A stretch of 59,332 nt of DNA from Saprospiraceae bacterium. GTDB lineage: Bacteria; Bacteroidota; Bacteroidia; Chitinophagales; Saprospiraceae. The translations under genes and the position numbers were made by a program. Below the pieces are notes generated by a model. That model searched no databases. It saw only the letters and a program-made list of their open reading frames with translations, and was not told the origin of the DNA. Of the stretch, positions 18,001-26,011 are shown piece after piece. The stretch covers positions 1 through 59,332 of the forward strand of contig JAGOHC010000003.1 in assembly GCA_017996375.1 (NCBI GenBank), in the 5' to 3' direction. The stretch's first letter is position 1, and every line of letters begins with the position of its first letter.

Positions 18001-21000
18001 ATACAGCAGCAATTACTACTGATGCAACAACAATTAGCTGTTTTAAGTGGTAATAATACAGCTACACCAACTGTTCCTATATCACCACCACAGGTATCAC
18101 CAACACCAGCGTTATCCGCCCAGCAACCAACGCTTTCTCAAAATACAGTTACACTTACTCCACAGGCACATCAAGCACACGGACCTTGGAAACCCTTAGA
18201 GAAAAAAACTAAAGGCACACTAACTACCGAACAGCAGCAGCACCTTGCTGCATTTATACAAAAATATGTTGCCAAAACAAAAGGTTCGCAAGAATTAACA
18301 CAATCACAACGCAGACACTTAGCTGACCCGCGTTCTATTAGTGGGTTTAATAAATTATACAAAGACATCATTTATCAAATTGCCGTTGAGCGTTCTAAAG
18401 GTTCAAAAGTGTGGGACGTGGATGGCAACGAATACATTGATTTTCGCTCCTCATTCGGCATTAGTTTGTTTGGACATACGCCCGATTTTGTACAGCAAGC
18501 CATCTATGAGCAAACCGCTAAAGGCATAGAGTTAGGGGTATTGCCACCCATGGCAAAAAAAGTAGGCGACCTGCTTTGCGAACTAACAGGTATGGAGCGT
18601 GTTACATTGGTAAACACGGGTTCCGAGTCGCTGTCTGCTGCCGTCCGCGCAGCGCGTACTGTCACCAACCGCAGCAAAATAATTGTTTTTGATGGAGACT
18701 ATCACGGTATTGCCGATGAGTTATTAGCTAAAGGAGTTACCGTTAATGGTGAATTGAAATCATTGCCGACGGCTCCAGGCATCCCCAATAATTTGGTTGA
18801 ACAAATGGTGGTGCTTAACTACGATGACCCTGATGTACTACAAAAAATAGAACAATTAGCACCGGAGTTAGCCGCAGTTATCATTGAGCCAATACAGCCT
18901 GGGTTGCCGAGCCGTCAACCCAAAGCTATCTACCAAGGCATCCGAAAATTAGCCGACCAACACAACTTTGCATTTATTTTTGACGAAATGATTACAGGGT
19001 TTCGGATAGCACAACGTGGCGCGCAGGCATGGTACGGTATTGATGCCGATATAGTTGCCTACGGCAAAATCATGTCTGGCGGCTTGCCAATTGCTGCCGT
19101 AGCAGGCAAAGCAAAATATTTGGATGTATTTGATGGCGGCTATTGGGAGTTTGGCGATGACTCCGTGCCTCCGTCAGCCGTAACATTTTTTGGCGGAACA
19201 TTTGTGCGTCATCCACTGTGTTTGGCGACTGCCTACGCAGCACTATCCGAAATAAAACGCAGAGGGAAAGCCTTATACGATGAACTCAATGAAAAATCGG
19301 AACAATTTGCCGAAAGGCTGATTCGACTCGTCGAAACTACCCGTGCACCCTTGCAAGTATCGGCAGCATCATCTATCATTTCAGTGCGCGTGTTGGATAC
19401 ACATCCGTTAGCAAATTTAGTTTTTCATTGTTTGCGCTTGAGAGGAGTTCATTGGACGGACAAAGCCGGACTTATTACCACTGAACACTCGCAAGAAGAT
19501 TTAGACAAAACATATAATGCTTTCGCGGAAGCGATCAACGAAATGTTTGAATACGGATTTTTTAGCCCGTTGGCAATGTCTACCGAAAACGTTATAGTGT
19601 ATAGCGAAAAAAAAAAATTACGACAGCCTAACACTATTCCCTTAACCGAAGCACAAAAAGAAGTATGGATTGAACACCAACTCAGCAGCGAAGCAGCCGC
19701 AGCGTTCAACTTAGGTATGGATTTTCGCTTTCGCGGAACGTTGGATATTGCCAATTTGCAAGCTGCTTTGTCGGAACTAATTGACCGTCACGAAGCCCTT
19801 CGCACACAATACAATAAAACGTCGCTTACGCAAACGATTTTGCCGCAAGCAGATTGCTTACTAACTATAACTGACGTAACAGACGAAGCCACGTTGGAAA
19901 CCTACCGCCAAAAAGCAGCTACACAACCATTAGATTTATTCGTTGCGCCGCTATTACGTGCCGAATTGTTGCGCCTTTCGGCGAAGGACCATACCCTATT
20001 GCTAACGGTACATCACGGCATTGCCGATGGTGCGGCTTGTGGTGTGCTCATCAATGAATTAATTGCACTTTACAACGGCAAACTATTACCCGAACCAACG
20101 CAATTATCAGCATTTGTGCGAGAAGAACTTTCTTTTGCAGAAAGTGCAGCATTTACACAACAACAATCATATTGGTTAGCGCAATTTAAAAATAACCTCC
20201 CTGCGCCATTGGATTTTCCAACCGATTTTTCGCACCCAAGTGTAAAGACATTTGATGCCGCTTGGCAAACGCACGTCATCAGCGAGGAGCTTTCGCAAAA
20301 AATACGCAAATATGCCGCCAAACAAGGCAGCACATTATTTGTGATGATGTATGCTGCTTTTCATAGTTTTGTTGCTCGCCTAAGCCATCAGGACGATGTA
20401 GTAGTCGGTATAACGGCATCTTCAACCACCAATTATCCACAATTAGTTGCACACGGCGTATCTGTGTTGCCCGTAAGGGCGCAAATCAATATGGGGGCTA
20501 CGTTTGGCGAACAACTCAAGCACATTCGGAGTATCGTATTAAATGCTTTTGATCACCAACGCTATACGTTAGGGACATTAGTCAAGGCATTGGCATTGCC
20601 ACACGACCGCAGTCGCCAACCACTCATTTCATTTTTATTCAATATTGATGCAGAGGGTGCGCCCCTTGTTGCTGAAGATTTGCAGATACACTGCCAAGCC
20701 ATTCAGCGCAAGTACGAAACATTCGATACTTTTATTAACGTCAAACCTAAAAAAGACAATATTGCATTGGAGTGGATTTACAACACAGCGTTATTTCTGC
20801 CCGATACGATTGCTCACCGCTTGCAGGAGTTTGAAGTTTTTTTGGATAGCATTTGCACCCAACCGGATTTAGCTATTTACCAACATCGGGTTTTACCAAC
20901 ATGGGAAGCGAATCAGCTTAAATCGTGGAATCAAACGCAAAAAGCTGTCCCACAATCAGACGAATGTATTCATCACCGCATTTTGGCGCAAGCCACCAAA

Positions 21001-23529
21001 ACGCCCCACCACATAGCTGTTGTTGCCAATGGCAAAGCGTGGACCTACCAACAACTCGTGCAAGAAGCACAATGCTTGGCAGCTTGCTTACAGTCGCACG
21101 GCGTACAAGTTGGTGATATGGTAGGTGTGTTTTTGGAGCGTTCCAACGAATTATTGGCTGCACTCATTGCTGTATTGCAAGTAGGAGGCGTATATGTTCC
21201 GCTCGACCCATCCAACCCATCTGACCGCCTTCAAACGATTGCCGAAGATGCTGACTGTAAATATGTACTTACACAAACAACATTAGCAGAGAAATTGGGC
21301 AACATAAGCGCAAACCTTTTAACGATAGATACACAGAATACGCTGACGGGCGAATTTGTACCACCATCACACTTAAACCCTAAGCAGTATGCGTATATTA
21401 ATTATACATCTGGCTCAACGGGTAAGCCAAAAGGGGTGTTGATTCCGCATTATGCTGTCATAAATCATCATACAGCATTTCAAGAAATATTACAACTGAC
21501 AGCTCAAGATACTTGGTTGAGTGTAGCATCTGTTGCTTTCGACCCCTCTGTATTAGATTTTTTCCTGCCACTTTTTGTCGGCGCAAAAGTTGTTATTGCC
21601 AATGATACCGAAAAGCTGGATGGCAGATTATTACAAACATTGTTGGCTACCAATACCGTTACGGTTATGCAAGCAACGCCAGCAACGTGGCAAATGCTCC
21701 TTACTACCCGTTGGCATGGCAATCCTTCATTAACAATTCTGACAGGTGGCGAACCCCTAACACGCGAATTGGCAGCACAACTATTATCGCGCAGCAAGGC
21801 GGTGTATAATATTTATGGACCAACCGAAACCACAATTTGGACAACTATCAAAAAGGTATCTGCTACCGAACCTGCCTACGCCAATTCAATGCCTATCGGC
21901 AGACCGATTGCGAATACGCAAGTACACCTTTTGGACGAATGGCAACAACCTGTACCCATTGGCGTTGTCGGAGAGGTATATATCGGAGGTTTACAAGTTG
22001 CGCCTTCGGGGTACTTCAAACGACCAGAAATGACCAATCACAGTTTTATTTCGGCAAACGGGAAAGGAGTACTCTACCGCACAGGTGATATGGCGCGGCT
22101 GCTTCCTTCCGGTGATATCGAATATCTGTACCGCAGCGATAATCAAGTAAAAATACGCGGCTTTCGGGTGGAAATTGGAGAAATTGAAGCAGCTATTTCT
22201 ACACACCCTATCGTAAAACAAGTTGCGGTTGTGCCGCATAAAAAAGAGGGCGACACACAGTTGGTAGCATATATCGTATCAACAGATACTACTTTTGATG
22301 TTAAAGAAATTAGGAACTTCTTAAAAACATTATTGCCACCATATATGATTCCGGCATTTTATAGCCCGATGGAAGTGCTACCACTCAATGCTTCCTTAAA
22401 GATTGATAGAAAAAAATTGGCCGCATTGCCGCCTGTACAAAAAACTCCCGTCCTTAAAGAAACTATAACGACTCCTATACCTACTCATGTGAGCGATAAT
22501 GCCATATTGCTTGGGCTGTATGCACTTTGGTGCGATGTATTAGGCTACGAAGAGATAAATGTAGATGATGACTTTTTCGAGATTGGCGGCACGTCGTTGA
22601 TGGCAGTACAAATGATGGTAAAGTTGGAAGAGCAAGTAGGAAAAAATATTCCAGTTGCCGTACTATTGCAATGCCCGACTATTCGCACCTTAGCGGATTA
22701 CATCGCCGAAAAGGCAACTGTGCAAATAAATACGCAGTTCACATCGTTGATAACGATTCGCCCAAATGGCGACAAAACACCCTTGTATTTGGTACACGGA
22801 GCTGGCTTGCACGTATTGATGTACCAAACATTGATATCGAACATGGACGACACACAACCAATTTTTGCACTTCAAGCAAAAGGTATTGATGGTGAATCTG
22901 AACCGTTAGATTCGATTGAAGAAATGGCGGCACATTACATCGCCGAAATTCAACAACTCAACCCCGATGGTCCTTATTGTTTGGCGGGCTATTCTTTTGG
23001 CGGGCTCATCGCTTTTGAGATGGCAAAACAGTTGCAGGCCCAAGGCAAAGAGGTGAAGTTTTTGGGCGTATTTGATACTGCGGTGCGCCGCGAAATTATG
23101 TTGCTACCTGATGAAAATATTTTGGATAAAATGTCACGCTCGGCGAAATCAGTCTCCTTCAATACAGGGTTGTTACTAAAAGACCCTGTGAAAGCTATTA
23201 AGTATAAGGCGCACACTATCAGGCGGCGTTGGCAGATGCAATATGCTACAGATGATGCTAAAGGCGCAACATTCGGTAGTATTTTGGATAAGAAAAACAG
23301 AGCGGCATTTGAACACTATAAAATTACGCCATACAACGGCAGAATTTATTTATTTAAAGCACAGGAGCAACTATTTTTCTTGGATGATTTTGATAACCTT
23401 GGTTGGAAGCCTTACGCACAACAAGGAGTGGAGATCATTGATGTTATTGGCAATCATCTGACGCTATTTAATGATAAGAATGGCGAATATTTAGCACATA
23501 AACTGCAGTCATGTTTAGATCAATTATAA
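12025..23529 (+). CDS. Hybrid NRPS/PKS megasynthase: A-PCP-ST-KS-AT-ACP-AMT-C-A-PCP-TE
   Basis: A single 3834-residue enzyme. A1 is about 15-505 (YTSGSTGTPKG at 163; final NGKIDRK at 499). PCP1 carries Ser558 in LGGNS. A sulfotransferase domain (about 650-940) has the PAPS loop APPRSGTTLL (654) and RHPYSMIKS (781). KS is 948-1370 with C1120, H1256 and H1296. AT is 1478-1800 with GHSVG Ser1571. ACP carries Ser1898 in GFDSL. A class III PLP aminotransferase (about 2060-2520) has Lys2348. C is 2536-2960 with HHxxxDG at 2663. A2 is 2983-3475, PCP3 has Ser3524, and TE has S3657, D3684 and H3811. There is no KR, DH or ER. It starts with A, so it initiates a chain: load amino acid, add malonate, transaminate the keto group, condense a second amino acid, release. 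The KS-AT-ACP-AMT-C-A-PCP part resembles mycosubtilin and McyE logic. The sulfotransferase site is unusual. Confidence 0.95.
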   Translation: MQLGEDKIANLFEKVNVVEIFQLVAHRNPHAVAVAHNDIQLTYRQLDEESNQVAQFLLQKGVQKEQFIGVCMERSAAMIITIIGIIKAGAAYIPIDPQYPADRRNFMLADADIKILLTQQSLSHLFTSATVALYYIGDAQINQQPKNEVGISISPNNLIYCIYTSGSTGTPKGVLIEHRNVIKLTQGHCKIRNTCKEIFLFSSSFAFDGSVVAIFPTLLNGGTIAILPDGLEKDVQQIVQYIHKYQVSHILTFPSAYGMLLDRADTALLASLRAVSVAGEVCPVSLVKKHQQLLPNAQLYNEYGPTECTVCATVYAVPKNFGGAKTPIGKPLENYKVYILDGQLQPVPAEWVGEIYIGGSGVARGYLNRPQLTAERFIQNPFSKNPEDRLYKTGDVGQQLADGNFDFIGRSDYQVKLRGFRIELGEIENVITLHAAIRDVVVVVKGTDTATQKLVAYLTTQQSTTPSVSELQHFLASYLPDYMLPAVYVFMDEMPLSPNGKIDRKALPEPSTDRPLLEQLYAPPSNAIELHIVDKWEQLLGIHPIGIHDKFFELGGNSIQAAQFIADLSAVLQDNVFIVTIFEHPTPAEYAQFLQKEYVKSIKNIAPEKANIIAKQSSQKPAKTLRQFKKHIPLSQPFFAKLAHKNSPAVFILAPPRSGTTLLRVMLAGHPNLFAANELQLLHFDTLQERSTAYQGKFSLWKEGLVRTVMELQHTDADAAKALIATWEARGMTAQQCYRQLQEWVGTPLLVDKSPSYSMDIETLRRAEAWFDGAYYIHLIRHPYSMIKSFEKMRMSQAMYLYDNPYDGRDTGELIWAQSHQNILQFLEEIPAQRQFKMLYEDLVQQPQAVMQSLCNTFAWEYHADLVQPYQNIDKKMTDGLYTNSKPMGDVNLLKHKNIDASLSDNWKGVLTDNFLSEETWQVANAIGIEIPSKLQKNKTVITDTSSNDIAIIGMSGRFPGANNIEEFWQNLVEAADVSKRLTPSDLADAGIDATLLQQPGYVAKAFYLNDADCFDAEFFGYLPNEAALMDPQHRVFLESAVAALEDAGYVSDTFDGKIGIIGSVARNTYLVNNAIPNKDIFDNTDDFLLGVTLEKDFPATRVAYKLNLKGPALNVQTACSSSGVGIHLACQQLQLHEADIMLVGGGRIQPPLATGYQYKDGHALSPDGYCHTFDAEAKGMVRGNGMAFLVLKKLDKALADGDNIRAIIKGTGISNDGNDKIGFTAPSINGQAAAIAQAYQKSGVHPDTIQYIEAHGTGTQLGDPIEIAGLTKAFKQFTDKKQFCQIGSVKTNIGHLDSGACIAGIIKTALALKHQLLPASMHFQKSNPQIAFEHTPFIVQDVLQKWQQQNGIPRRAGVSSFGLGGTNVHIVLEEAPIRPDVSDSKTHYLLPLSAKTLDALRCATENLANYLTHISNNSANVLRLRNVAFTLQNGRQSFDKKLFIVAHSVDNAIAQLSKIASQNDLPLHPTTLQQPRIVFAFPGGGAQHTNMGKDLYEQESVFRAAVTDCLARLQKNHQLTLQDILYPQHNESLPIEDPLHAIVTLFVVEYATAKLWQSWGVTPHQLIGHSVGEYVAALLAGVFSLDDALAIVVKRGELFLTLPQGKMLSVPLSEADLQTYLTADSSIAVINKPNLCVVSGTEAAIVALQKQLADNNIDSALLHIQVAAHSHLVAPILPAFEAFLQNITFNAPQLPIISNLSGDWATDDIATPAYWLNHLRKTVRFSDGLSKIFEQPDNFLILEVGPSQTLSAFAKQHPNKPVVTQVFASLRHPKEVINDMAFILKTLGQLWQSGIAIHWNELYTSEKGYRVPLPTYPFARVRHWLSPKPHNTTPTLDPIKTNHHAPVITNTYTTNTMATNKTVQALEKVKDVFHQLSGMSKEAMHPDATFLELGFDSLFLTQATAKINSQFGTSVSFRQLFEEYPTMGDLATIVAPHLPTDVTTSEIDKAAIVQAMQPNVVLPLVRQPMNVTLPEPVLVAVGEPSGALAGVIQQQLLLMQQQLAVLSGNNTATPTVPISPPQVSPTPALSAQQPTLSQNTVTLTPQAHQAHGPWKPLEKKTKGTLTTEQQQHLAAFIQKYVAKTKGSQELTQSQRRHLADPRSISGFNKLYKDIIYQIAVERSKGSKVWDVDGNEYIDFRSSFGISLFGHTPDFVQQAIYEQTAKGIELGVLPPMAKKVGDLLCELTGMERVTLVNTGSESLSAAVRAARTVTNRSKIIVFDGDYHGIADELLAKGVTVNGELKSLPTAPGIPNNLVEQMVVLNYDDPDVLQKIEQLAPELAAVIIEPIQPGLPSRQPKAIYQGIRKLADQHNFAFIFDEMITGFRIAQRGAQAWYGIDADIVAYGKIMSGGLPIAAVAGKAKYLDVFDGGYWEFGDDSVPPSAVTFFGGTFVRHPLCLATAYAALSEIKRRGKALYDELNEKSEQFAERLIRLVETTRAPLQVSAASSIISVRVLDTHPLANLVFHCLRLRGVHWTDKAGLITTEHSQEDLDKTYNAFAEAINEMFEYGFFSPLAMSTENVIVYSEKKKLRQPNTIPLTEAQKEVWIEHQLSSEAAAAFNLGMDFRFRGTLDIANLQAALSELIDRHEALRTQYNKTSLTQTILPQADCLLTITDVTDEATLETYRQKAATQPLDLFVAPLLRAELLRLSAKDHTLLLTVHHGIADGAACGVLINELIALYNGKLLPEPTQLSAFVREELSFAESAAFTQQQSYWLAQFKNNLPAPLDFPTDFSHPSVKTFDAAWQTHVISEELSQKIRKYAAKQGSTLFVMMYAAFHSFVARLSHQDDVVVGITASSTTNYPQLVAHGVSVLPVRAQINMGATFGEQLKHIRSIVLNAFDHQRYTLGTLVKALALPHDRSRQPLISFLFNIDAEGAPLVAEDLQIHCQAIQRKYETFDTFINVKPKKDNIALEWIYNTALFLPDTIAHRLQEFEVFLDSICTQPDLAIYQHRVLPTWEANQLKSWNQTQKAVPQSDECIHHRILAQATKTPHHIAVVANGKAWTYQQLVQEAQCLAACLQSHGVQVGDMVGVFLERSNELLAALIAVLQVGGVYVPLDPSNPSDRLQTIAEDADCKYVLTQTTLAEKLGNISANLLTIDTQNTLTGEFVPPSHLNPKQYAYINYTSGSTGKPKGVLIPHYAVINHHTAFQEILQLTAQDTWLSVASVAFDPSVLDFFLPLFVGAKVVIANDTEKLDGRLLQTLLATNTVTVMQATPATWQMLLTTRWHGNPSLTILTGGEPLTRELAAQLLSRSKAVYNIYGPTETTIWTTIKKVSATEPAYANSMPIGRPIANTQVHLLDEWQQPVPIGVVGEVYIGGLQVAPSGYFKRPEMTNHSFISANGKGVLYRTGDMARLLPSGDIEYLYRSDNQVKIRGFRVEIGEIEAAISTHPIVKQVAVVPHKKEGDTQLVAYIVSTDTTFDVKEIRNFLKTLLPPYMIPAFYSPMEVLPLNASLKIDRKKLAALPPVQKTPVLKETITTPIPTHVSDNAILLGLYALWCDVLGYEEINVDDDFFEIGGTSLMAVQMMVKLEEQVGKNIPVAVLLQCPTIRTLADYIAEKATVQINTQFTSLITIRPNGDKTPLYLVHGAGLHVLMYQTLISNMDDTQPIFALQAKGIDGESEPLDSIEEMAAHYIAEIQQLNPDGPYCLAGYSFGGLIAFEMAKQLQAQGKEVKFLGVFDTAVRREIMLLPDENILDKMSRSAKSVSFNTGLLLKDPVKAIKYKAHTIRRRWQMQYATDDAKGATFGSILDKKNRAAFEHYKITPYNGRIYLFKAQEQLFFLDDFDNLGWKPYAQQGVEIIDVIGNHLTLFNDKNGEYLAHKLQSCLDQL
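19607..19617 (+). repeat. A11 homopolymer at the aminotransferase/condensation junction
   Basis: Eleven adenines encode the Glu-Lys-Lys-Lys at residues 2528-2531, in the linker between the aminotransferase and C domains. Loss or gain of one A would meet a stop within about 12 codons: one frame ends at TAA after ...LTLFP, the other at TAA after ...ITTA. It is both a slippage candidate and a place where a sequencing error would matter. Confidence 0.85.
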
Positions 23530-24128
23530 AATCTATATCACTACCGTCTTTACCTGTTGAGGAGGTTATATTTGCACAAAATTTGAGCAAGCCTTCCACA
23601 CATCCGCAAGATGTGGCGGAAGCCATGAAGTATCGCTTCGATAAAGACAAGCGGCGCTTTTTGAGCGGGCGAAACCTGTTGCGCAATATACTCGCTACAT
23701 ATAGCAACATTCCTGCAAATGCGCTGGTTTTTTGGCGCGACCATTTTGGAAAACTTTCTGTGCAAGATAGCAACCTTCATTTTAGTTTGAGCTACACAAC
23801 GGATGCCTTTGCTATTGCAATTGCTCGACAACCGGTAGGGATAGACATTGAAGTAATATCAAATAGCATAGATATTGTTGGTGTGGCGAAGGTGGTGTTG
23901 CATCCGGAAGAGGAGCAGTGGCTTTTTACAAAACACGAGAAGAGCAATGCCATAAGAAACAATGATGCACATACGGATTTTTTCTACCTGTGGACGCGCA
24001 AAGAAGCCTACCTAAAAAAACTCGGCACAGGCTTTCAGACTGAAGCTACGCAAACCAATTTATTGTCGCTTGCTAACATCATTACCGTTTCGCCACAAAT
24101 GGGATTATTATTGAGCGTTGCCTATTAA
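23511..24128 (+). CDS. Sfp-type 4'-phosphopantetheinyl transferase
   Basis: The 205-residue protein transfers phosphopantetheine from CoA to the conserved serine of carrier domains. The family motifs are present: VGIDIEVIS (magnesium-binding acidic residues) and FFYLWTRKEAYLKKLGTGF, the WxxKEAxxK block. The GRNLLRNIL segment near residue 54 is the CoA-binding side. Its ATG lies 19 bases before the megasynthase stop in another frame, so the two are translationally coupled and this enzyme most likely activates the three carrier domains (Ser558, Ser1898, Ser3524). It could also serve the fatty acid ACP. Its stop is 2 bases from the convergent stop of the next gene, both within the palindrome TTAACGTTAA. 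Confidence 0.92.
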   Translation: MFRSIIKSISLPSLPVEEVIFAQNLSKPSTHPQDVAEAMKYRFDKDKRRFLSGRNLLRNILATYSNIPANALVFWRDHFGKLSVQDSNLHFSLSYTTDAFAIAIARQPVGIDIEVISNSIDIVGVAKVVLHPEEEQWLFTKHEKSNAIRNNDAHTDFFYLWTRKEAYLKKLGTGFQTEATQTNLLSLANIITVSPQMGLLLSVAY

Positions 24129-24130
24129 CG

Positions 24131-25729
24131 TTAACGGCTGATTATCAATTTATCAGAAAAAAGAATTTTTTGTTTGCCCTTATCCGATAAGGTGATGAAG
24201 TAAATGCCTTTCGGTAAATCACCAACCGAAATATTGGTGACTAATGCTGATAAGTTTTGTTGTTTAACAGATTGCCCGACAACGTTTGTCAGCTGCAACC
24301 ATATCGCTTCAGGATAATCATAAGTAACAGTTATATTATCGGTAGTGGGGTTAGGGAATACCTGTGCAGCAAATAGCTCTTGTGGCTCTTGCGTAGCAAC
24401 CGTTCCGGCACAATTCAAATAATGTGCTAAATGCGAAGCGGAATCAATAACAATGTTTTCATCATTCGGGAAGTATAACGTATAAGTAAAATAAAACAGC
24501 ATCATCTCATCAGAAGTTTCTTCGCCTAACGTAACTAACTGAATATTATTGGGGTCGAGATGAGGATTGCTTGTCGTGTTGTTGTAAGTAGCAATGCAGT
24601 ACACCCGCGTACCGCCCGGCAGCTTAATTGCTTGTTTAAAGTCATAAAACCCCTGCCAATGAAAATCCCAATGCGGAATATCAATTAGGCGTATAGTATC
24701 ATTTTGCGGCGTGACTGCAAATGCCCGCATACTTTCACAAACAAGGTGTGCATGTGGACCAATACCTGTTATCGTTACACTCACATTTTGCGGAATGGTG
24801 TATTGCTCATAAAAGGTTTTGACAGTATTGGCAGGTATCACCAAGGGTTCATTGATATTGAGTAGATGATTCAGAATGGCTGCCGAGGTCATCTCTCTCA
24901 AGAAACCACCCGTCTGTGTTTTTATGTTGATACGTGTACTATCCAGCAAGCCATCACTTCCTTCAGGATAATGAATTTGTGCGATGAGCGATGTGTTACT
25001 GTTCAGGCGCATTCCCATACCTGGAGGAGCAAATTTTGCCGTACTACCAGGCACCCAACCACCGATTAGTTTTGCACTTTGTACACCCACGCCGCCGGGT
25101 CCATTGGCATATCCGGGTTGCGGGTCAGCATTATCCAAAGTTAAGCCTTGTCCGGTTGTATCCTGAAATAACAACACATGATGAACAATATTGCGGTTGC
25201 CCGGAATCACCTCAAACCCCGTCAAGTAGGTATTGGCAGGTACGTTAAGCGGTATAGCAAAACAGCGGTACAAATCATTAGTGATAGCGGGTATTGTATA
25301 ATTGGGTATGCGTACAGAGTAATCAGGGTTAGGAATTTCCCACGATGAAGAAAAAATAGGGGGCGTTGGCTCATTGGCGGTATTGCCTAACGGTGCATCG
25401 GCATTAACCCAGTTGCTGACGGTTGTAATTTCGTCATCCGACAAAGAGCGGTCATGCGCCAATGGGTTGTATGATTGGTCAGGAGGCCAAGGTGGCATCT
25501 CTCTTGATTCGATGGCATCCAAAATAGAGAAACGAGCAGCATAAGCATCTGCATAGCTTAGGAGCAGTAACTGCTCCGCCCCAATTCCGTTTGGGTTGTG
25601 GCAAGAGGAGCAATGCGAATAGATGATGCAAGCAACATCATCTGACCACGTAGGGGCATCTTGCTGTGCAAAGCAAACATTAATTGCAAAAGTAAAAATG
25701 GCTATGTGGAGAAAGATAAAAAAACGCAT
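24131..25729 (-). CDS. Secreted fusion of c-type haem domain and copper type II monooxygenase-like domain with T9SS sorting domain
   Basis: The 532-residue protein has a signal peptide cleaved near Ala21. Residues 25-110 form a small cytochrome c-like module with the haem motif C40-S-S-C43-H44 and a candidate axial Met78 (REMPPWP). Residues about 135-425 resemble the peptidylglycine/dopamine beta-monooxygenase fold: NIVHHVLLF (HH 183-184), IHYP (H253), GPHAHL (H326, H328) and a late DEMML (Met409/410), the usual copper ligand spread. Residues about 445-532 match the T9SS sorting domain (VFPNPTTDNITV...GIYFITLSD). It is therefore exported and attached to or released from the surface. The substrate is unknown. 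Haem-plus-copper fusions of this type occur in Bacteroidota and Planctomycetes, mostly uncharacterised. Confidence 0.83.
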   Translation of the reverse strand: MRFFIFLHIAIFTFAINVCFAQQDAPTWSDDVACIIYSHCSSCHNPNGIGAEQLLLLSYADAYAARFSILDAIESREMPPWPPDQSYNPLAHDRSLSDDEITTVSNWVNADAPLGNTANEPTPPIFSSSWEIPNPDYSVRIPNYTIPAITNDLYRCFAIPLNVPANTYLTGFEVIPGNRNIVHHVLLFQDTTGQGLTLDNADPQPGYANGPGGVGVQSAKLIGGWVPGSTAKFAPPGMGMRLNSNTSLIAQIHYPEGSDGLLDSTRINIKTQTGGFLREMTSAAILNHLLNINEPLVIPANTVKTFYEQYTIPQNVSVTITGIGPHAHLVCESMRAFAVTPQNDTIRLIDIPHWDFHWQGFYDFKQAIKLPGGTRVYCIATYNNTTSNPHLDPNNIQLVTLGEETSDEMMLFYFTYTLYFPNDENIVIDSASHLAHYLNCAGTVATQEPQELFAAQVFPNPTTDNITVTYDYPEAIWLQLTNVVGQSVKQQNLSALVTNISVGDLPKGIYFITLSDKGKQKILFSDKLIISR

Positions 25730-26011
25730 GTTCAGCGTATTTATAAGGTGATAAAAGAACGAAGCCTAAAACATTTCGTAGTCATACCGAACAAAAATAC
25801 TAATATTGGTTTCATGAAGGTAAAAATGTGGTAATAATAAGCGATGATACCGCCCAGCTTCGCTACAACTAATTGATTATCAATTTGAATAATATGTTCG
25901 ACTAATGCAAGCTTTTGTTACATTTTTGCTGTATTTCTTTTAATTCTCGTAAATTTTTATTTGCTTTGCGAGTTATTTCAAAAATGCAAACATACAGGGT
26001 ACATATCATAA

